NCBI GenBank assembly: GCA_964473365.1
Contig: CAYYOV010000011.1
Span: 25,249 to 89,248, forward strand
DNA from: 2-02-FULL-55-14 sp964473365
GTDB taxonomy: Bacteria; Bacteroidota; Ignavibacteria; UBA10030
DNA length: 64,000 nt
Direction: 5' to 3'
Position 1 is the stretch's first letter, and each line of letters starts with the position of its first letter. Positions 60,920-64,000 of this stretch are shown here, one piece after another. A model generated the notes under the pieces. That model was not told where the DNA came from and ran no database searches. It saw only the letters and a list, made by a program, of their open reading frames with translations. Both the position numbers and the translations under genes were made by a program.

Positions 60920-61912
60920 TCACGGGATCTTCCGAAGGACGGTCGCGCTCAGGAGGATCTCGAGCAGCAGAAGGCCTGCGCCGATCCAGAGCCAATTCCC
61001 GAAGAGATCGCTCACCCGCCTGTATGCCGTCACTTCGATCTTCGTACGTTCGAGTTGATCGATCTCGCGGTAGATCGCCCGCAGGGCACGGTTGTCGGTC
61101 GCCCGGTAGTAGGTGCCTCCCGTCATCTCCGAGATCGTCTTCAGCGTCTTCTCGTCCAGGTCGACGGGCTGCAGGATCCGCCGAATCCCAAACGGCGTCT
61201 GCTGGGGGAACGGAGCCATACCCTGCGCTCCGACGCCGACCGTGTATACCTTGATGTTGTAGGTCGCCGCCAATCGCGCCGCCGTGATCGGGTCGATCTC
61301 TCCACGGTTGTTGACGCCGTCGGTCAGCAGGACCATGACCTTGCTCTTCGCCTGACTGTCCTTCAACCGGCCGACGCCGTTCGCGAGCGCAAGGCCGATG
61401 GCGGTGCCGTCTTCGATCATGCCGTTCTTGATCTCCGACAGCAGACTCAGCAGCACCCCGTAGTCGGTCGTCAAAGGGCATTGCGTGAAGCTCTGGCCGG
61501 AAAAGACGACCAGACCGATCCGGTCGTTCTCGCGCCCCTTGATGAACTCGCCCGCGACGTCCTTCGCGGCCACGAGACGGTTCGGGCTGAAATCCTCGGC
61601 GAGCATGCTGCCGCTGATGTCGAGGACGAGGACGATGTCGATCCCTTCTGTGTTGACGCTTTCGCGCGTCGAGATCGACTGCGGCCGTGCCAAGGCAATG
61701 ATGAGAACGGCGATGCCCAGCAGACGCAGGACGGCAGGAAGTCGTACAAGCCGTTCGCGCCATCCGCGCGGCCCTGACAGGAACGGCCTGATCGAGGAGA
61801 AGCGCAGGTCTGTCACAAGGCGATGCCTGCGCCACCACACATAGGCGGCGGCGAGTGGCACGAGGAGCAACAGCCACAGATAGAGCCCGTCGGCGAACTG
61901 ATCACCGAACAT
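60920..61912 (-). CDS. batA: BatA, VWA-domain membrane protein
   Basis: This 330-residue protein has an N-terminal membrane helix (LWLLLLVPLAAAYVWW), then RLPAVLRLLGIAVLIIALARP and a von Willebrand A domain with MIDAS VLVLDISGSM and VMVLLTDGVNNRG. It ends with a C-terminal helix (LWIGAGLLLLEILLSATVL). This is the BatA pattern. Its ATG overlaps the end of the upstream gene by 11 bases and its stop runs straight into a heptad array. BatA and BatB are thought to form a metal-dependent adhesion complex with BatD. Confidence 0.94.
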   Translation of the reverse strand: MFGDQFADGLYLWLLLLVPLAAAYVWWRRHRLVTDLRFSSIRPFLSGPRGWRERLVRLPAVLRLLGIAVLIIALARPQSISTRESVNTEGIDIVLVLDISGSMLAEDFSPNRLVAAKDVAGEFIKGRENDRIGLVVFSGQSFTQCPLTTDYGVLLSLLSEIKNGMIEDGTAIGLALANGVGRLKDSQAKSKVMVLLTDGVNNRGEIDPITAARLAATYNIKVYTVGVGAQGMAPFPQQTPFGIRRILQPVDLDEKTLKTISEMTGGTYYRATDNRALRAIYREIDQLERTKIEVTAYRRVSDLFGNWLWIGAGLLLLEILLSATVLRKIP

Positions 61913-62891
61913 CGGGGACCTCCGTCGCGGCTGGCTCTTCCGCTGGCGTCATCGCGCGCACGATGGCGTACGCCGATTTCAGTTCGTCCTCATGGTCCTC
62001 GGGCGTCGGTTGCGACTTGGCGAACTTCACGAGGTCGGCACGGACGAAGAACGTTCCGAGCGTGGCTCTCAACGCCTCAGCTTCGGGCTTGCCACGCAGC
62101 GACAGCAGGATCTCGTCGGTGGTCATCTCCAGCGCTGGGAACCTCCACCGTCCCTCGAAGAACCGCCGGATGATCTCCGTAGCCTCCGAGTAGAATTCCT
62201 TCACCATCCCCTGCTGCCACAACTTCCGCTCTTCCAGCACCCGAAGCTCGCTGAGCGCTCTGACATGCGGGGCTATGCGGGGCGCATCGGGTTCCGGCTC
62301 AGGCCCGACCGCCATCTTCTTCCGGTAGCGCTGGAAGAGATAGAGCCCGCCGGCCACAAGAAGTGCGAACAGCAGGAACGGCCACAGGTCCTCCCACTTC
62401 CACGGGGCGGACATCGGGGGTTTGATGTCCCTGATATCCGCGTCCTTCGCGACCGACACACCGGCGACCGTGAAGGACAATGAGTTGGTGTATGCCGTCG
62501 TCCGCACCGTGTCGCCCTTCTTCGTGTACCCGAAGGCGATCGGCGGGAGGAAGACCGTTCCCGTGTCGATCGTCATGAGCTCGAACGTCCACTCTCGTTC
62601 GTCCATCTTGACGATCGACAGCACCTGGAACAGGCCAGCGCTGTCGGCGATCATCGGTCCGATGGTGTCGATCGCAGCCGGGACCCGGGCCGTCACGGTG
62701 ACGCTGACCGGCTCTCCAAGGCGGAGCGCTTTCCGATCCGACGACGCGGTGAGACCGACCTCCTGGGCCTGGAGGGAAGAAACCGCGACGAAGGAGAGAG
62801 GAGTGAGGAGTACGGAGAGAAGCAGGACGCGGGGCAGGACAGTCCTCCAGTCGTTCCTCGACCCTCCGCTCAAATCTCTCATCCCTGTCAT
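61902..62891 (-). CDS. Bat-operon membrane protein (DUF4381-like)
   Basis: About 329 residues with an export signal or anchor (VLPRVLLLSVLLTPLSFVAV). A BatD-like domain follows (SSDRKALRLGEPVSVTVTAR), then a membrane helix near 165-185 (LWPFLLFALLVAGGLYLFQR) and a C-terminal helical region (VLEERKLWQQGMVKEFYSEA). Such proteins lie between DUF58 and batA in these operons. The start at 62891 is 11 bases after the DUF58 stop; other starts nearby are possible. The C-terminus overlaps batA. Precise role unknown. Confidence 0.82.
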   Translation of the reverse strand: MTGMRDLSGGSRNDWRTVLPRVLLLSVLLTPLSFVAVSSLQAQEVGLTASSDRKALRLGEPVSVTVTARVPAAIDTIGPMIADSAGLFQVLSIVKMDEREWTFELMTIDTGTVFLPPIAFGYTKKGDTVRTTAYTNSLSFTVAGVSVAKDADIRDIKPPMSAPWKWEDLWPFLLFALLVAGGLYLFQRYRKKMAVGPEPEPDAPRIAPHVRALSELRVLEERKLWQQGMVKEFYSEATEIIRRFFEGRWRFPALEMTTDEILLSLRGKPEAEALRATLGTFFVRADLVKFAKSQPTPEDHEDELKSAYAIVRAMTPAEEPAATEVPDVR

Positions 62892-62902
62892 GTCCACAGA
62901 GT

Positions 62903-63778
62903 TCACCACCTTCGCTCCCGGAGACGGAAGAAGTCCACCAGCGGTTTCATCGTGGGCTGGTCGAGGCGCAGTTCCACTGCATCCAGACGGGATTTCAGGA
63001 AGAGCGATCTGCGGGCTTGCTGGACGGCAAGGCGGTTCGCCTTGTAGGCGGTTCGAAGCCGGCGGTCGGACGTATCCACCCATCGCACATCTCCTGACTC
63101 AGCGTCGCGGAGCGGGATGAGGCCGACGGGCGGAAGGTCCATCTCGCGAGGGTCCTGCAGCACGAGACCGATGAGGTCGTGGCGTTTGCCCGCGATGCGC
63201 AACGCCGCTTCATACCCGTCATCCATGAAGTCGGAGATGAGGAAGACGATACTCCGTTTCTTCTGAATGTGATTGAGGTACTCGAGCGCGCCACGGATGT
63301 TCGTCGACGTCGATGTGGGCTCGAATGAGAGCAGTTCGCGGACGATGCGGAGCGCATGCGACCGGCCCTTGCGGGGCGGGATGAACCGTTCGACATCTCC
63401 GGCGAACAGGATCGCGCCGACCTTGTCGTTGTTCTTCATGGCCGAGAACGCCAGAATGGCGCTGACCTCGGCCGCCACATCGCGCTTGAGGGCTTGTTGC
63501 GATCCGAAGTATTGAGAGCCGCTCATGTCGACGAGCAGCATGACGGTCAGCTCGCGCTCTTCCTCGAACACCTTGACGAACGGATGGTTCAGCCGGGCCG
63601 TGACGTTCCAGTCGATCGTGCGGATCTCGTCCCCCACCTGGTATTCGCGCACCTCGGAGAACGCCATTCCCCTTCCTTTGAAGACGGAGTGGTACTCGCC
63701 CGAGAAGACCTGGTTCACCAGGCCGCGGGTGCGGATCTCCAGATGACGGACTTTCTTGAGAAGCTCCTTGGTGTCCAA
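62903..63778 (-). CDS. DUF58 domain protein
   Basis: This 291-residue protein is of the DUF58 family found with MoxR. It has the conserved GEYHSVFKGRGMAFSEVREY and GDEIRTIDWNVTARLNHPFV, and a VWA-like VMLLVDMSGSQYFGS. The start is a TTG at 63778, because an in-frame TGA lies three codons upstream and no ATG precedes the conserved region. It is the second gene of the operon after moxR, with about 130 bases between them, and its protein likely works with the MoxR ATPase. Confidence 0.92.
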   Translation of the reverse strand: MDTKELLKKVRHLEIRTRGLVNQVFSGEYHSVFKGRGMAFSEVREYQVGDEIRTIDWNVTARLNHPFVKVFEEERELTVMLLVDMSGSQYFGSQQALKRDVAAEVSAILAFSAMKNNDKVGAILFAGDVERFIPPRKGRSHALRIVRELLSFEPTSTSTNIRGALEYLNHIQKKRSIVFLISDFMDDGYEAALRIAGKRHDLIGLVLQDPREMDLPPVGLIPLRDAESGDVRWVDTSDRRLRTAYKANRLAVQQARRSLFLKSRLDAVELRLDQPTMKPLVDFFRLRERRW

Positions 63779-63911
63779 TTGAAATCAGAAGGTGACCACG
63801 ATGTCCAAGGAATTGTCGAGTGACGATTTGAGAATGTCGATTATCGCCGGGCAGCTCACAGCCATCTCATTCGCCGATATTCGTCAATCCACATACGACA
63901 GTCGACAATTC

Positions 63912-64000
63912 CTAGGGGACCTCGACTTGATTCAGTATCTCAACCACAACGTTCTCGCTCGTGATCTCTTCCGCTTCGGCCTCGTAGGTCACGGCCACGC
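63912..64000 (-). CDS. moxR: MoxR-family AAA ATPase, C-terminal end (runs off window)
   Basis: The last 28 codons and the TAG stop are inside the window, reading VAVTYEAEAEEITSENVVVE and then ILNQVEVP. This matches the C-terminus of MoxR ATPases, where the RVxVTYEAEAEExTSEDxxxxIL block is conserved. Its place directly upstream of DUF58 and the bat genes agrees. The ATPase domain itself is outside the window. Confidence 0.9.
   Translation of the reverse strand, partial: VAVTYEAEAEEITSENVVVEILNQVEVP

Overview
The window is about 64 kb of high-GC bacterial DNA, probably a scaffold from a metagenome bin. It carries two 100-N gaps whose flanks are identical 55-base sequences. Several traits point to the FCB superphylum (Bacteroidota/Ignavibacteria-like). 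These are a type IX secretion C-terminal sorting domain with the usual NPFNP signature, a complete MoxR/DUF58/BatA-BatE aerotolerance operon, a malic enzyme-phosphotransacetylase fusion, and FCB-type surface repeat and metalloprotease proteins. An Ignavibacteria-like lineage is my best guess. No rRNA is present to settle it. Pyruvate:ferredoxin and 2-oxoacid:ferredoxin oxidoreductases imply an anaerobic or facultative lifestyle.

1-12.7 kb (minus strand): a 2-oxoacid:ferredoxin oxidoreductase operon; an operon of c-heme-sensing histidine kinase, sigma-54 activator and archaemetzincin; a four-gene membrane redox module (two GcvH-like proteins lacking the lipoyl lysine, a HybA-like FeS protein and a HybB/NrfD-like quinone subunit) with no catalytic subunit nearby; malic enzyme; and a DoxX protein. 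Sigma-54 promoter-like sites precede the oxidoreductase, redox-module and malic enzyme genes.

12.7-24.1 kb (minus): a corrinoid methyl-transfer set (UroD-like methyltransferase, corrinoid protein, homocysteine methyltransferase), a DHOD-like protein, NifJ, an unknown Cys-rich/coiled-coil/radical-SAM cluster, an acyl-CoA hydrolase/CoA-transferase and a receiver-like protein. 24.1-28.8 kb (minus): a second sigma-54 two-component system with an adjacent 74-residue Fis-type protein that resembles the activator's own DNA-binding domain and has its own sigma-54 site, then a periplasmic double-PDZ protein.

28.9-46.2 kb (plus): a sugar cluster. It holds galactokinase, an unusual solute-binding-protein/permease fusion, a GxxExxY gene flanked by inverted repeats, phosphofructokinase, the partner MalG-type permease, three large (alpha/alpha)6-barrel glycoside hydrolases, an amino-acid permease and a TPR protein. 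The genes fit uptake and breakdown of oligosaccharides feeding glycolysis, pyruvate, PFOR and acetyl-CoA.

46.3-55.9 kb: a secreted zinc metalloprotease, a class V aminotransferase, two unusual response regulators, a one-domain asparaginase-like protein, a 16-residue-repeat surface protein, a T9SS cargo protein and a stand-alone T9SS sorting domain. 55.9-64 kb (minus): tRNA-Val(UAC) and the Bat operon (moxR, DUF58, membrane partner, batA, a batB-batC fusion, batD, batE).

The most distinctive unexplained structure is a set of at least six degenerate tandem arrays with a strict 7-base period, placed only in intergenic spaces and often running exactly from one gene's stop to the next gene's start. 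A second class of short inverted repeats flanks the GxxExxY gene and recurs elsewhere. The best biological leads are the sigma-54 redox regulon, the orphan HybAB/GcvH-like module, the split corrinoid methyltransferase and the heptad arrays.
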